The notes below the pieces were generated by a model that was not told the origin of the DNA, did no database searches, and was given only the letters and a program-made list of their open reading frames with translations. Positions 27,237 through 36,661 of a DNA stretch of 64,000 nt are shown piece by piece. The stretch spans positions 124,001 through 188,000 of the forward strand of contig NZ_LFXL01000025.1 of the NCBI RefSeq assembly GCF_001270745.1, read 5' to 3'. Position numbers and translations under genes: made by a program. This DNA comes from Jiangella muralis. Its GTDB lineage: Bacteria > Actinomycetota > Actinomycetes > Jiangellales > Jiangellaceae. Position 1 is the first letter of the stretch; each line of letters starts with the position of its first letter.

Positions 27237-27242
27237 CGGACC

Positions 27243-29210
27243 GTGCCGCAGATCAGAATCGCGCTCGCTCAGGTGAACCCGACCGTCGGTGCGCTGGACG
27301 CCAACGCGGACCTCGTCGTCCGCATGGCCAAGCACGCCGCCGCCCAGCACGCCCACCTCGTCGCGTTCCCGGAGATGATGCTCACCGGCTATCCGGTCGA
27401 GGACCTCGCGCTGCGGGCGTCGTTCGTCGACGAGTCGCGCGCCGCGCTGGAGAAGCTGGCGGTCCGCCTCGACGCCGAAGGGCTCGGCGCCACCGCGGTC
27501 GTCGTCGGCTACCTGGGCCGCGACGACGCGACGGCCGGCCAGTTCCAGCTGGGCCGGCCCAAGGGCTCGCCGCAGAACGCCGTCGCCGTCCTGTACGGCG
27601 GGCGCGTAGTGGCCCGGCAGGCGAAGTACCACCTGCCCAACTACGGCGTGTTCGACGAGGCCCGCTACTTCGTCCCCGGCGACCACCTCGGCGTGTTCCG
27701 GCTGCACGGCATCGACGTCGCGCTGGCCGTCTGCGAGGACATCTGGCAGGACGGCGGTCCGGTCTCCGTCGCGCGCGAGGCGCGGGCCGGGCTGCTGCTC
27801 GTCGTCAACGGGTCGCCGTACGAGCGCAACAAGGACGACACCCGCCTCGACCTCGCCCGCCGCCGGGCCGCGGCCGCGCAGGCGACGCTGGCGTACGTGA
27901 ACATGGTCGGCGGCCAGGACGAACTGGTCTTCGACGGCGACTCCCTCGTCGTCCGCCCCGACGGCGAGCTGCTCGCCCGGGCGCCGCAGTTCGAGGAGGG
28001 CTGCCTGGTCGTCGACCTGCAGCTGCCCGAGGCGGTCGCGCCGGCGCCCGGCCCGTGGGGCATGACGCAGGAGCGCGTCGCCGGGTTCGCCGTCCACCGC
28101 AGCACGCTGACCACCGCGCCGCTGCCCGCGTACACGCCCGACCCCGGCGCGCTGGCGCCGCGGCTGTCCGACGCCGCCGAGGTGTACGCGGCCCTCGTCA
28201 CCGGGCTGCGCGACTACGTGCGCAAGAACGGGTTCTCCTCGGTGGTGCTGGGGTTGTCCGGCGGCATCGACTCCGCGCTGGTCGCCGCCGTCGCCGTCGA
28301 CGCCCTGGGGGCCGAGAACGTGCACGGGGTCTCGATGCCCAGCGCGTACTCGTCCGAGCACTCCATGTCCGACGCGCAGGACCTCGCGACCCGCACCGGG
28401 CTGACGTTCCGGACCATCCCGATCGCGCCGATGGTCCGCGCGTTCCTCGACAACGTCGAGCTGACCGGGCTGGCCGAGGAGAACCTGCAGGCCCGCGTGC
28501 GCGGCATGACGCTGATGGGGCTGTCCAACCAGGAGGGCCACCTCGTCCTCGCGACCGGCAACAAGACCGAGCTGGCGGTCGGCTACTCCACCATCTACGG
28601 CGACGCGGTCGGCGGCTACGCGCCGATCAAGGACGTCCCGAAGACGCTGACCTGGGAGCTGGCCCGCTGGCGCAACGCCACGGCGGCCGAGCGCGGTGAG
28701 ACGCCGCCCATCCCGCAGGGCTCCATCGACAAGCCGCCGAGCGCCGAGCTGCGCCCCGGCCAGCTCGACTCCGACTCGCTGCCCGACTACCCGCTGCTCG
28801 ACGACCTCCTGTACCGGCACCTCGAGCATGACCTCGACGCCACGGACCTGCGGGCCGCCGGGTTCGACGCCGACCTCGTCGCCAAGGTACTGCGCATGGT
28901 CGACACCGCCGAGTACAAGCGGCGCCAGTACCCGCCCGGCCCGAAGATCACGATGCGCAACTTCGGCCGCGACCGCCGGGTGCCCATCACCAGCGCCTGG
29001 CGCGAGACGCCGCCGGCCGAGCCCGCGGCCGAGCCGGCTGAACCCGCTGCCGAGTCGGCTGAACCCGCTGCGACGCCCGCCGAGCCGCAGCCGGACACCG
29101 TCCAGCCGGAAGCGGACGCCGTCCAGCCGCAGCCGGATGCCGTCCAGCCCGAGGCCGAGGAGCCGGTGCAGCCCGCCCGTGAGCTGCCACCGCCGCCTCC
29201 CCCACACTGA
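27243..29210 (+). CDS. nadE: Glutamine-dependent NAD+ synthetase
   Basis: A 655-residue enzyme making NAD+ from deamido-NAD+, glutamine and ATP. The N-terminal nitrilase-type glutaminase has the triad E44 (FPEMMLTGYP), K128 (AKYHLPNYG) and C164 (VCEDIW). The C-terminal synthetase has the pyrophosphatase loop LSGGIDSALVAAV near residue 337. After about residue 590 there is a tail of roughly 65 residues made of Glu/Pro/Ala and Val-Gln-Pro repeats, ending in six prolines, which looks disordered and is not part of the known fold. The GTG at 27243 sits 6 bases from the -10 element. Confidence 0.95.
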   Translation: MPQIRIALAQVNPTVGALDANADLVVRMAKHAAAQHAHLVAFPEMMLTGYPVEDLALRASFVDESRAALEKLAVRLDAEGLGATAVVVGYLGRDDATAGQFQLGRPKGSPQNAVAVLYGGRVVARQAKYHLPNYGVFDEARYFVPGDHLGVFRLHGIDVALAVCEDIWQDGGPVSVAREARAGLLLVVNGSPYERNKDDTRLDLARRRAAAAQATLAYVNMVGGQDELVFDGDSLVVRPDGELLARAPQFEEGCLVVDLQLPEAVAPAPGPWGMTQERVAGFAVHRSTLTTAPLPAYTPDPGALAPRLSDAAEVYAALVTGLRDYVRKNGFSSVVLGLSGGIDSALVAAVAVDALGAENVHGVSMPSAYSSEHSMSDAQDLATRTGLTFRTIPIAPMVRAFLDNVELTGLAEENLQARVRGMTLMGLSNQEGHLVLATGNKTELAVGYSTIYGDAVGGYAPIKDVPKTLTWELARWRNATAAERGETPPIPQGSIDKPPSAELRPGQLDSDSLPDYPLLDDLLYRHLEHDLDATDLRAAGFDADLVAKVLRMVDTAEYKRRQYPPGPKITMRNFGRDRRVPITSAWRETPPAEPAAEPAEPAAESAEPAATPAEPQPDTVQPEADAVQPQPDAVQPEAEEPVQPARELPPPPPPH

Positions 29211-29286
29211 CCGCCCGTTCGTGGGACAATCAGAGGTGTTAGGGGACCCGGACACGGGCCTCGAGACGCACCCAAGGAGTCCTGCG

Positions 29287-30123
29287 ATGACGCACGAGAC
29301 CGTCCCGTTGTACGGCGGCCAGCTCTCCCGCCGGGTCACCATCCGTGACCTCCGCACCGCCAAGGAGCGCGGCGAACGCTGGCCCATGCTCACCTCGTAC
29401 GACATGTACACCGCCGAGATCTTCGACGCCGCCGGCATCCCGGTGCTGCTGGTCGGCGACTCCGCCGGCAACAACGTGTTCGCCCACGCCGACACCGTCC
29501 CGGTCACCGTCGACGAGCTGATCCCGCTGGCCCGCGCCGTCGTCCGGTCCACCAGCCGGGCGCTCGTCGTCGGCGACCTCCCGTTCGGCTCGTACCAGCT
29601 GGGCCCGGAGCAGGCGCTGGCCACGTCGATCCGCATCATGAAGGAGACCGGCGTCCAGGCGGTGAAGCTCGAGGGCGGCCTCCCGGTCGTCGCGTCGGTG
29701 CGCCGCATCGTCGAGGCCGGCGTGCCGGTCATGGCACACATCGGGTTCACCCCGCAGAGCGTCAACGCGCTGGGCGGCTACCGGGTGCAGGGTCGCGGGC
29801 CCGAGGCCGACAAGCTGATCGAGGCGGCGCTCGCGCTCGAGGAGGCCGGCGCGTTCTCCGTCGTGCTCGAGATGGTGACGGCGCAGGTGGCGGCCGAGGT
29901 GACGAAGCGGCTGACCATCCCGACCATCGGCATCGGCGCCGGTCCCGACGTCGACGCCCAGGTGCTGGTGTGGCAGGACATGGCCGGGCTGCGCGAGGGC
30001 CGCCTGCCCCGGTTCGTCAAGCAGTACGGCGACCTCCGCGGCGCCCTCGCCGACGCCACCAAGGCCTTCGCCGACGACGTCGTCAGCGGCGCCTTCCCGG
30101 CCGAGGAGCACACCTACCACTGA
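29287..30123 (+). CDS. panB: 3-methyl-2-oxobutanoate hydroxymethyltransferase (pantothenate synthesis)
   Basis: A 278-residue TIM-barrel enzyme that makes ketopantoate from 2-oxoisovalerate and methylene-tetrahydrofolate. It has the metal-binding [12 protein letters not shown] segment, KLEGG and the conserved [18 protein letters not shown] and [16 protein letters not shown] stretches. The ATG at 29287 follows AAGGAG. It lies 76 bases after nadE with a possible independent promoter (TTAGGG-type region near 29239). Confidence 0.95.
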   Translation: MTHETVPLYGGQLSRRVTIRDLRTAKERGERWPMLTSYDMYTAEIFDAAGIPVLLVGDSAGNNVFAHADTVPVTVDELIPLARAVVRSTSRALVVGDLPFGSYQLGPEQALATSIRIMKETGVQAVKLEGGLPVVASVRRIVEAGVPVMAHIGFTPQSVNALGGYRVQGRGPEADKLIEAALALEEAGAFSVVLEMVTAQVAAEVTKRLTIPTIGIGAGPDVDAQVLVWQDMAGLREGRLPRFVKQYGDLRGALADATKAFADDVVSGAFPAEEHTYH

Positions 30124-30138
30124 GCCTCCGGGCTCGCG

Positions 30139-30324
30139 TCAGGTCTCGTCGTCCCAGTCGCGGTCGAGGGCGTCCTGCTGGGCGGTGCGCTCGTGCGCCC
30201 GCGCCAGCGCGTCCTCGGCTTCCGCGCGCGTCTCGTACGGTCCGAGGCGCCGGTCGTTGGGGCAGCCGTCCACCGGTTCGACCCGCGAATGGTCGAGACA
30301 CCAGTACCAGGGTCCGTCGGCCAC
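30139..30324 (-). CDS. Small conserved actinobacterial protein
   Basis: A 61-residue acidic protein ([17 protein letters not shown]...). It has two cysteines in a WYWCLDH and DGCPND context, a segment [18 protein letters not shown] and an acidic C-terminus. GTG 30324 follows GAAGGGAG. It is convergent with panB and divergent from map. The layout resembles short SPOR-like or zinc-binding proteins, but I do not recognise a family with certainty. Confidence 0.7.
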   Translation of the reverse strand: MADGPWYWCLDHSRVEPVDGCPNDRRLGPYETRAEAEDALARAHERTAQQDALDRDWDDET

Positions 30325-30359
30325 GATGACTCCCTTCGCCGCAGAAGCGCACCTCCACC

Positions 30360-30365
30360 TAGACT
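30360..30365 (+). promoter_or_regulatory. -10 element of map (leaderless)
   Basis: TAGACT lies 8 bases before the ATG of map, and the gap (TTCACACC) contains no ribosome site. Confidence 0.5.
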
Positions 30366-30373
30366 TTCACACC

Positions 30374-31222
30374 ATGTCGCCCGTCGTACCAGGCATCGTG
30401 TCGCCAGAGCGCCCCGTCCCGCCGTCCATCGCCCGCCCTGAGTACGTCGGCAAGGCCCGGCCCGCGCCGTTCGAGGGCTCCGAGGTGAAGGACGCCGGCA
30501 CCGTCGAGCGCATCCGCGTCGCCGCCCAGTTGGCCGCGCAGGCGCTGGCCGAGGTCGGCAAACACGTCGCGCCGGGCATCACCACCGACGAACTGGACGC
30601 CGTCGGGCACGAGTTCCTGGTCGAGCGGGGCGCGTACCCGTCGACGCTCGGCTACCGCGGCTTCCCGAAGTCGCTGTGCACGAGCGTCAACGAGGTCATC
30701 TGCCACGGCATCCCCGACTCCACAGTCGTCCGCGACGGCGACATCGTGAACATCGACATCACCGCCTACCTCGACGGCGTGCACGGCGACAACAACGCGA
30801 CCTTCCTGGCCGGTGACGTCGACGAGGAGACCCGGCTGCTGGTCGAGCGCACGCAGGAGTCGCTCAACCGGGCCATCAAGGCGGTGAGGCCGGGGCGCGC
30901 CATCAACGTCATCGGGCGGGTCATCGAGTCGTACGCGAAGCGGTTCGGCTACGGCGTCGTCCGCGAGTTCACCGGACACGGCGTCGGCGAGGCGTTCCAC
31001 TCCGGGCTGGTGGTGCCGCACTACGACGACCCCGGATCGACGACGATCATCGAGCCGGGCATGGTGTTCACCATCGAGCCGATGCTGAACCTCGGCACCC
31101 ACGAGTGGACGATGTGGGACGACGGCTGGACGGTCGTCACCGCCGACGGGCGCCGGTCGGCGCAGTTCGAGCACACGCTGCTGGTCACCGAGACCGGCGC
31201 CGAGATCCTCACGCTCCCGTGA
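30374..31222 (+). CDS. map: Methionine aminopeptidase, type I with N-terminal extension
   Basis: A 282-residue metalloenzyme that removes initiator methionine. The dimetal ligands are in [17 protein letters not shown] (two Asp), GHGVGEAFH (His), FTIEPML (Glu) and FEHTLL (Glu). The N-terminal extension is Pro-rich ([18 protein letters not shown]), as in the MetAP1c class of actinomycetes, where it resembles an SH3-binding segment. The ATG at 30374 fits the -10 position. Confidence 0.95.
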   Translation: MSPVVPGIVSPERPVPPSIARPEYVGKARPAPFEGSEVKDAGTVERIRVAAQLAAQALAEVGKHVAPGITTDELDAVGHEFLVERGAYPSTLGYRGFPKSLCTSVNEVICHGIPDSTVVRDGDIVNIDITAYLDGVHGDNNATFLAGDVDEETRLLVERTQESLNRAIKAVRPGRAINVIGRVIESYAKRFGYGVVREFTGHGVGEAFHSGLVVPHYDDPGSTTIIEPGMVFTIEPMLNLGTHEWTMWDDGWTVVTADGRRSAQFEHTLLVTETGAEILTLP

Positions 31223-31246
31223 GGTCCCGGCGCCGCCCCGGCGCCG

Positions 31247-34200
31247 TCAGCGCAGCCCGAACGCCCGTACGACGGTCTGCTCCAGCCGGTTGCCGTCCAC
31301 GTCGGACGCGGTGAGCCGCAGGGTCACCGCGCCACCGGCCTGTCCCGCGGCGGCCGGGATGGTCGCCCGGTACTGGCCGTCCGTGTCGCGCAGCCGCGCC
31401 GGCGTCCACGTGGCGCCGTCGTCGAACGAGACGTCCAGCCCGACCTCGTCGATCTCCACGTCGGGCGTGCCGAACTGGTGCCGCAGGCCGATGTCGATCC
31501 GGATCGGCTCATTCGCCGGCACCGTGCTCAGTGCGTCGGCGGCGGGTACGTCGTAGTCGGCGAGCAGCAGCGGCAACCGCTCGCCGTCGCCGTCGTCGCC
31601 GGCCGAGTGGAACGTCCACGCCGAACTCACCTGGGTGGAGTAGCGCCACCAGGGCTGCTCGAACCGGCTGTCCAGCTCCAGCCGGAACGTGCCGGGCCCG
31701 GCGGGGACGTCGATCCAGCCGAACCGCTCGGGCGACTCCCCCAGCAGCTCGTCGCCGCGGTACAGCCGCATCGCGTACTCCTCCGAGCGGCCGCCGCGGA
31801 CCTGCACGTGGCCGGGGTCTGCGACGAACCCGTCGATTGCGGCGCCGATGGTGTCGCCGTACCGATTGACGCCGATCTCGAACACCTCCCCCTCGGGCAC
31901 CGAGTGGGTGGCCACCGGGCGCATCCACCGGACGTCGTCGCGCTGCCGAGGCCGGTACGTCCGCGGGAGCTCGCTCCAGGACGGCGCGCCGTCATCGGCG
32001 ACGTGCGGCTCGACCCTCTGCGCCCACGCCACGTCGTTCGCCAGCACGTGATCGGTGCGCTCCGACGGCGCGGACAGCAAGGGCAGCGGCCAGCCACCGT
32101 GAGAGTTGCCGGACGGCGACTGGCCAACCCGCGTCTCCGACATCACGTCCGTCGGCGCGTGCGCGCCGAAGCGGACGTCGATCGTCGCGAAGTCGGACCG
32201 GCGGAACTGCCACCGCGGCCGCTCGGGGATCTGGTCACGGACCGGGACGAGCACGTCGTAGACGTACGGCGTGACGGCTGAGCCGGTCAGCTCCAGCTCC
32301 ACCGGGCCCGCCGCCAGCAGCTCGCGCAGCCGCGCGGCCGCTGTCCGGCTGGTGCCGATGACCGGGACCTCGACCGGCGGGTACAGCCACTCGGTCCGCA
32401 TGCCCGCGCGCTGCGGGTCATAGAACAGCACCGCCCGCGCGCCGGCCCGCTCCAGCTCGGCCGCCTGCTCGCCGGTGTCCCGCTCGGGATCCTGGACGGC
32501 CAGGGCGATCGCGCCGTCGACGGACGTCTCGCGCAGCTCGCCGGCGGTGGCCGAGCCCACGTCGACGACGGGCAGCCGGAGCGTCCCGTCGATGCGCGGG
32601 GACTGGAGGTAGTACGCCGTGTCGATCTCGGCCGACGCGCCCGGCACCTCGGCCCGGACCGGCGGCTCCTCCAGCCTCGCGCCCGCGTCGAAGAAGAACG
32701 CGCCGGACGTCACGGGCTCGGTGGGCGTGGCGAACAGCGCGTAGTCGGCGCCGAGGGCCTCGATGGATGACGACAACGCGAGGTCGTCCGCGCCGCGGCC
32801 ACGGGCGTACCCGACCGAGCTCCACCGTGCCGTCGCCTCCTCGGCGCCGCGGACCGTCGTGCGGACCGATTCGGCGCCCTGGGCGTCGAGGGTGACGTCC
32901 ATCGGACCGGCCACCTCGACCTCCGGCTCGGTGACCAGCGTGTATTCCGCCGGTCGGTCGTCCTCGGCCTCGCGGTGGAGGAAGGATCCGAACGAGTAGG
33001 TGCCCGGGAGCAGCCGCAGCGTCGCCGTCCCGTCCTGGACCGGCTCGACCGTCGAGGTGCCCTCGTCGACGTCCACGACCTCCACCTCGCCGGAGGCCGG
33101 CGCGCCGGCCCGGTCCACCAGCCGCACCGTGACGTCGTACATCGCCGGCTCGAGGTACCAACCGGCGGGGACGCGGACGGAGCGCCGCGTCTCCGGGTCG
33201 GTGGCGACGACCGCGGCCTCGTAGGTGCCGGGGTCGAGGCCGGTGGCGTCGGCGGTGACGGTGGCCGTCGCGGCGCCGCCGGCGGGGATCGTCAGCTCGG
33301 ACGGCGTCACGGTGATCGAGTCCGCGAGCGGCGGCCCGGCCCCGGTCGCGGTGACGGCGACGTCCAGCGTCACGGGCGCGTCGGAGACGTTCGTGTAGGT
33401 GAGCTCGCGGGTGACCGGCTCGAGGTCATCGTGCGGCCAGGGGTGGTAGCCGAACTCCAGCTCGCCCTCCGACGGCACGACGCCCACGATCGCGGCATCC
33501 GCGACGTCGACCCGGCCGGCACCCTGCTCGTAGATGCTGACGTCCGGGGTGGGGGCGGCGGTCGACATCAGGACCGCGCGCAGCTGCGCCGCCGACCAGT
33601 CCGGGTGCTGCCCCGCGAGGATCGCGGCCGCGCCGGCGACGTGCGGCGCCGCCATGGACGTCCCGCTCAACGGCATGTACGCCTCGTCGCCGCCGCCGCC
33701 GTCGTCGATGGTGGTCGACCGCACCGCCGTGATCTCGACGCCGGGGGCACTGATCTCGGGCTTGATGGCGCCGTCGGTGAGCCGCGGTCCCCGGCTGGAG
33801 AACGGCGCGAGCACGTCGTCGCCGTCCACCGCGCCGACCGCGAGCGCGGCGTCGGCGGACGCGGGGCTCCCGACCGTCTCGGGACCGGGCCCGTCGTTGC
33901 CCGCCGCGGCCACGAACAGCACCCCCGACTCATCCGTCAGCCGGTCGACGGCGAGCGCCGCGGGATCCCGGCCGTCGGTCGGCCCCGCCGAGAGGCTGAG
34001 GTTGACGACGTCCGCACCCTGCTCGACGGCCCACTCCATGCCGGCGATGACGTCGGACAGCTGGCCGGAGCCGTAGTCGCCGAGGACCTTGCCCGAGATG
34101 AGCTTCGCCTCGGACGCGACGCCGCGGAAGCGCCCGTCCGACGCCGCGCCGGTGCCCGCGGCGATCGAGGCGACGTGCGTCCCGTGCCCGAACCGGTCCA

Positions 34201-34993
34201 GCGTGTCGTCGGACGACGAGAAGTTCCGTTCCGCGACGACCTGTCCGGCCAGGTCCGGATGGGTGGCGTCGATGCCGGTGTCGAGGACCGCGATGACGGC
34301 TCCGGCACCGGCGTACCCGTCCTCCCACGCCTGCGGGGCGCCGATCTGGGGGACGCTCTCGTCGAGGCTCGCCCGGACCGTGCCGTCGAGCCAGACGTGC
34401 GAGATCGCGCCCCCGGCCCCGCGGGCGCCGGCCCCCTGCGCGAAGGTCGACCAGAACTGCCCCGCGGCATCCTTGTCCTGCTCGACGGCGACGGCGTCGA
34501 TGCTGTCCAGCGCGGCGGTGACGGTCGCGCCGGGCAGCTCGCGCGCGGCCTCCCTCGCGCCGGAGTACTGCACGATCAGCGGCAGCGTCGACCGGTTCTC
34601 GTCGCCGTAGCCCTGGGCGACCAGCCCGGTGACGTCGAACAGGCCGGGGTCGAGCGTGCCCGCCGCGAGGAACGGCTGCGCCGCGCCCGGCAGGACGTAC
34701 GTGCGGTCGGCGGTGCGGCGGACCTGCACCGCATCGGAGGGGCTGTCCGGCCCGGGGACCATGGTCACGTTCTCGCGTCCCGGCTCGCCGGCGCCGACCA
34801 GCACGCGGTCGCCGGTCACGAGGGTGATCAGCCGGCCACCGCCGCCGCTGCCCGCGTCGCCTGGTCCGGATGGGGTGGGCGGTGGTGGCGCGCCGATGCT
34901 CGCGCCCGCCGTCAGCACCATCGCCAGCGCCGCGCCGAGTGCCGCCCGCGCCGATCGTCGTCCGTTCGCCGGCCGTTCTCGTCCTGTCGTCAC
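31247..34993 (-). CDS. Secreted subtilisin-like serine protease (S8) with large C-terminal region
   Basis: A 1248-residue exported protease. It has a signal peptide (RSARAALGAALAMVLTAGA), an I9-like propeptide region and a catalytic domain with Asp in VIAVLDTGIDATHPD (near 240), His in GHGTHVASIAAG (near 270), Asn in AAAGNDGPGP and Ser in SGTSMAAPHVAG (near 445). The remaining roughly 750 residues carry an Fn3/CARDB-like beta-rich segment (YTNVSDAPVTLDVAVT) and unassigned domains. The start is the GTG at 34993. It is convergent with map and divergent from ppgK. The substrate is unknown. Confidence 0.9.
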   Translation of the reverse strand: MTTGRERPANGRRSARAALGAALAMVLTAGASIGAPPPPTPSGPGDAGSGGGGRLITLVTGDRVLVGAGEPGRENVTMVPGPDSPSDAVQVRRTADRTYVLPGAAQPFLAAGTLDPGLFDVTGLVAQGYGDENRSTLPLIVQYSGAREAARELPGATVTAALDSIDAVAVEQDKDAAGQFWSTFAQGAGARGAGGAISHVWLDGTVRASLDESVPQIGAPQAWEDGYAGAGAVIAVLDTGIDATHPDLAGQVVAERNFSSSDDTLDRFGHGTHVASIAAGTGAASDGRFRGVASEAKLISGKVLGDYGSGQLSDVIAGMEWAVEQGADVVNLSLSAGPTDGRDPAALAVDRLTDESGVLFVAAAGNDGPGPETVGSPASADAALAVGAVDGDDVLAPFSSRGPRLTDGAIKPEISAPGVEITAVRSTTIDDGGGGDEAYMPLSGTSMAAPHVAGAAAILAGQHPDWSAAQLRAVLMSTAAPTPDVSIYEQGAGRVDVADAAIVGVVPSEGELEFGYHPWPHDDLEPVTRELTYTNVSDAPVTLDVAVTATGAGPPLADSITVTPSELTIPAGGAATATVTADATGLDPGTYEAAVVATDPETRRSVRVPAGWYLEPAMYDVTVRLVDRAGAPASGEVEVVDVDEGTSTVEPVQDGTATLRLLPGTYSFGSFLHREAEDDRPAEYTLVTEPEVEVAGPMDVTLDAQGAESVRTTVRGAEEATARWSSVGYARGRGADDLALSSSIEALGADYALFATPTEPVTSGAFFFDAGARLEEPPVRAEVPGASAEIDTAYYLQSPRIDGTLRLPVVDVGSATAGELRETSVDGAIALAVQDPERDTGEQAAELERAGARAVLFYDPQRAGMRTEWLYPPVEVPVIGTSRTAAARLRELLAAGPVELELTGSAVTPYVYDVLVPVRDQIPERPRWQFRRSDFATIDVRFGAHAPTDVMSETRVGQSPSGNSHGGWPLPLLSAPSERTDHVLANDVAWAQRVEPHVADDGAPSWSELPRTYRPRQRDDVRWMRPVATHSVPEGEVFEIGVNRYGDTIGAAIDGFVADPGHVQVRGGRSEEYAMRLYRGDELLGESPERFGWIDVPAGPGTFRLELDSRFEQPWWRYSTQVSSAWTFHSAGDDGDGERLPLLLADYDVPAADALSTVPANEPIRIDIGLRHQFGTPDVEIDEVGLDVSFDDGATWTPARLRDTDGQYRATIPAAAGQAGGAVTLRLTASDVDGNRLEQTVVRAFGLR

Positions 34994-35086
34994 ACCTAAG
35001 ACACGGAACGGACGAACGGGAGGTTGTACGGCCGGGCGCGAACGGTCCGCTGGCCCCGAACGCGTTCATCGGCGAAGCTTGATGAC

Positions 35087-35839
35087 GTGACCTCGACGAC
35101 GCAGGGCTTCGGCATCGACATCGGCGGCAGCGGCATCAAGGGCGCACCGGTCGACCTCGGCCGGGGCGAGTTCGCCGCCGAGCGCGTCCGCATCGACACC
35201 CCCGAGCAGTCCACCCCCGACAACGTCATCGCGGTGGTGCTCGAGGTGCTCCGGCGGTTCGAGTGGGACGGCCCGTTCGGCTGCACGTTCCCCGGCATCG
35301 TGAAGCGCGGCGTCATCAGCTCGGCCGCCAACGTCGACAAGTCGTGGGTCGGGGTCGACCTCGAGAAGGAACTGTCCCAGCGCACCGGGCAGTCCGTCAC
35401 CGTCGTCAACGACGCCGACTCCGCCGGGCTGGCCGAGGACCGCTTCGGCGCCGCCGCCGACGTCGACGGCGTCGTCATCGTCACCACGCTGGGCACCGGC
35501 ATCGGCAGCGCCGTCCTGCACGACGGCAGGCTGTTGCCGAACACCGAGTTCGGCCACCTCTACCTGCACCATCACGAGGCGGAGAAGTACGCCGCCGCGT
35601 CGGTGCGCGAGGAGAAGGACCTGTCGTGGGAGCACTGGGCCGAGCGGCTCCAGGAGTTCTACGCCCACCTCGAGTTCATCTTCTCCCCCGACCTCTTCGT
35701 CGTCGGCGGCGGCGTCAGCAAGAAGGCCGACAAGTTCCTGCCCCTGCTCGACCTCGCCACCCCGATCGTCCCCGCCGGGCTGCGCAACGACGGCGGCATC
35801 ATCGGCGCGGCGTTCCTGGCCGCCGAACGCGCAGCGTAG
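35087..35839 (+). CDS. ppgK: Polyphosphate glucokinase
   Basis: A 250-residue ROK-fold kinase that phosphorylates glucose with polyphosphate or ATP. The phosphate loop is GFGIDIGGSGIKGAPVDL, and later segments are TTLGTGIGSAVLHDGRLLPN and TEFGHL. The GTG at 35087 follows an AAGCTT element by 6 bases; the frame opens earlier but without support. It corresponds to actinobacterial PpgK in size and motifs. rnpB starts about 15 bases after its stop. Confidence 0.93.
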   Translation: MTSTTQGFGIDIGGSGIKGAPVDLGRGEFAAERVRIDTPEQSTPDNVIAVVLEVLRRFEWDGPFGCTFPGIVKRGVISSAANVDKSWVGVDLEKELSQRTGQSVTVVNDADSAGLAEDRFGAAADVDGVVIVTTLGTGIGSAVLHDGRLLPNTEFGHLYLHHHEAEKYAAASVREEKDLSWEHWAERLQEFYAHLEFIFSPDLFVVGGGVSKKADKFLPLLDLATPIVPAGLRNDGGIIGAAFLAAERAA

Positions 35840-35854
35840 GCGTATCCTGTCCGC

Positions 35855-36235
35855 GGAGGACGAGCCGGCCGGGCGGCCGCGTCGGGGCCGTCAGGTCCCG
35901 CCGAGGAAAGTCCGGACTCCACAGGGCAGGGTGGTGGGTAACACCCACCCGGGGTGACCCGCGGGACAGTGCCACAGAAAGCAGACCGCCTCCCGCGTTC
36001 GCGCGGGCGGTAAGGGTGAAACGGTGGTGTAAGAGACCACCAGCGCCCCAGGTGACTGGGGCGGCTCGGTAAACCCCACCCGGAGCAAGGTCAGACAGGG
36101 AGCGTTCGAGGGCGGCCCGCCCGAGCTCCCGGGTAGATCGCTGGAGGCCATCGGCAACGGTGGCCGTAGATGGATGGTCGCCGGTCCCGGTCCGCCGGGA
36201 ACCACAGAATCCGGCTTACAGGCCGGCTCGTCCCC
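35855..36235 (+). ncRNA. rnpB: RNase P RNA component (bacterial class A)
   Basis: The P1 stem pairs GGACGAGCCGGCC (35858-35870) with GGCCGGCTCGTCC (36221-36233). Conserved core elements follow the usual order: GAGGAAAGTCCGGACTCC and ACAGGGCAG at the 5' side, ACAGAAA, then CAGAATCCGGCTTACAGG near the 3' end. A TATCCT -10 element is at 35843-35848. The GC-rich stems and length (about 380 nt) match actinobacterial RNase P RNA, which processes tRNA 5' ends. Ends are set by P1 and are accurate to a few bases. Confidence 0.95.
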
Positions 36236-36301
36236 GTTCTGTCCGGCCCTCCCGGTAGCGTGCGCCGCTTCGCCGCCGATCGTTGTGGAGGACCGCTGGA
36301 C

Positions 36302-36583
36302 ATGGCGATGATGCTGGTCAGCTTCGACGCGAACACGCAGGGACACAGCTACGACCGCCTGATCGACGCGCTCGAAGGGTTCGGGGCCTACTGGCACTGT
36401 CTCGACTCGACGTGGCTGGTCGAGACCAGGATGAGCATCAGCCAGGTTCGCGACTCGCTGTGGCTGCACATGAACCCCGCCGACGAGTTGCTGGTCGTCG
36501 ACGTCACGGGGGCGCCCGCGTCGTGGGTCGGGTTCACCCGCGAGTGCGGCGACTGGCTGCGCGACAACCTCCACCGGCCGTGA
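36302..36583 (+). CDS. Small SinR-family/Cas2-fold-like protein
   Basis: A 93-residue protein beginning MAMMLVSFDANTQGHSYDRL. The pattern of a first beta strand ending in D, then a helix, then WHCLDSTWLVETRMS, DELLVVDVTG and a terminal WLRDNL matches proteins labelled SinR family, which are predicted to adopt a ferredoxin-like fold related to Cas2/VapD. GGAGG lies 10 bases before ATG 36302. It follows rnpB and stands alone; no cas genes or CRISPR repeats are near. Nuclease activity is speculative. Confidence 0.7.
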   Translation: MAMMLVSFDANTQGHSYDRLIDALEGFGAYWHCLDSTWLVETRMSISQVRDSLWLHMNPADELLVVDVTGAPASWVGFTRECGDWLRDNLHRP

Positions 36584-36661
36584 CGACGGGTGGTCCGGTG
36601 CCGCCGTGACGGCGGGTGATCCGGCGCCGCCGTGGCTGCGCCGGACCACCCCCTGTCGTGA

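Noticed and set aside
25833-29765. Reading glnA2 as part of a 1310-residue protein extending over nadE
   Set aside because: The extension is antisense to nadE and panB; the real N-terminus is VEKQQQF at 27170.
33000-34999. A plus-strand frame opposite the subtilase gene
   Set aside because: It lies entirely antisense to the S8 protease, whose catalytic triad is intact. It is low-complexity and Arg/Gly-rich.
36302-36583. A CRISPR-Cas remnant, suggested by the Cas2-like small protein
   Set aside because: No direct-repeat array with unique spacers and no other cas genes are present in the window.
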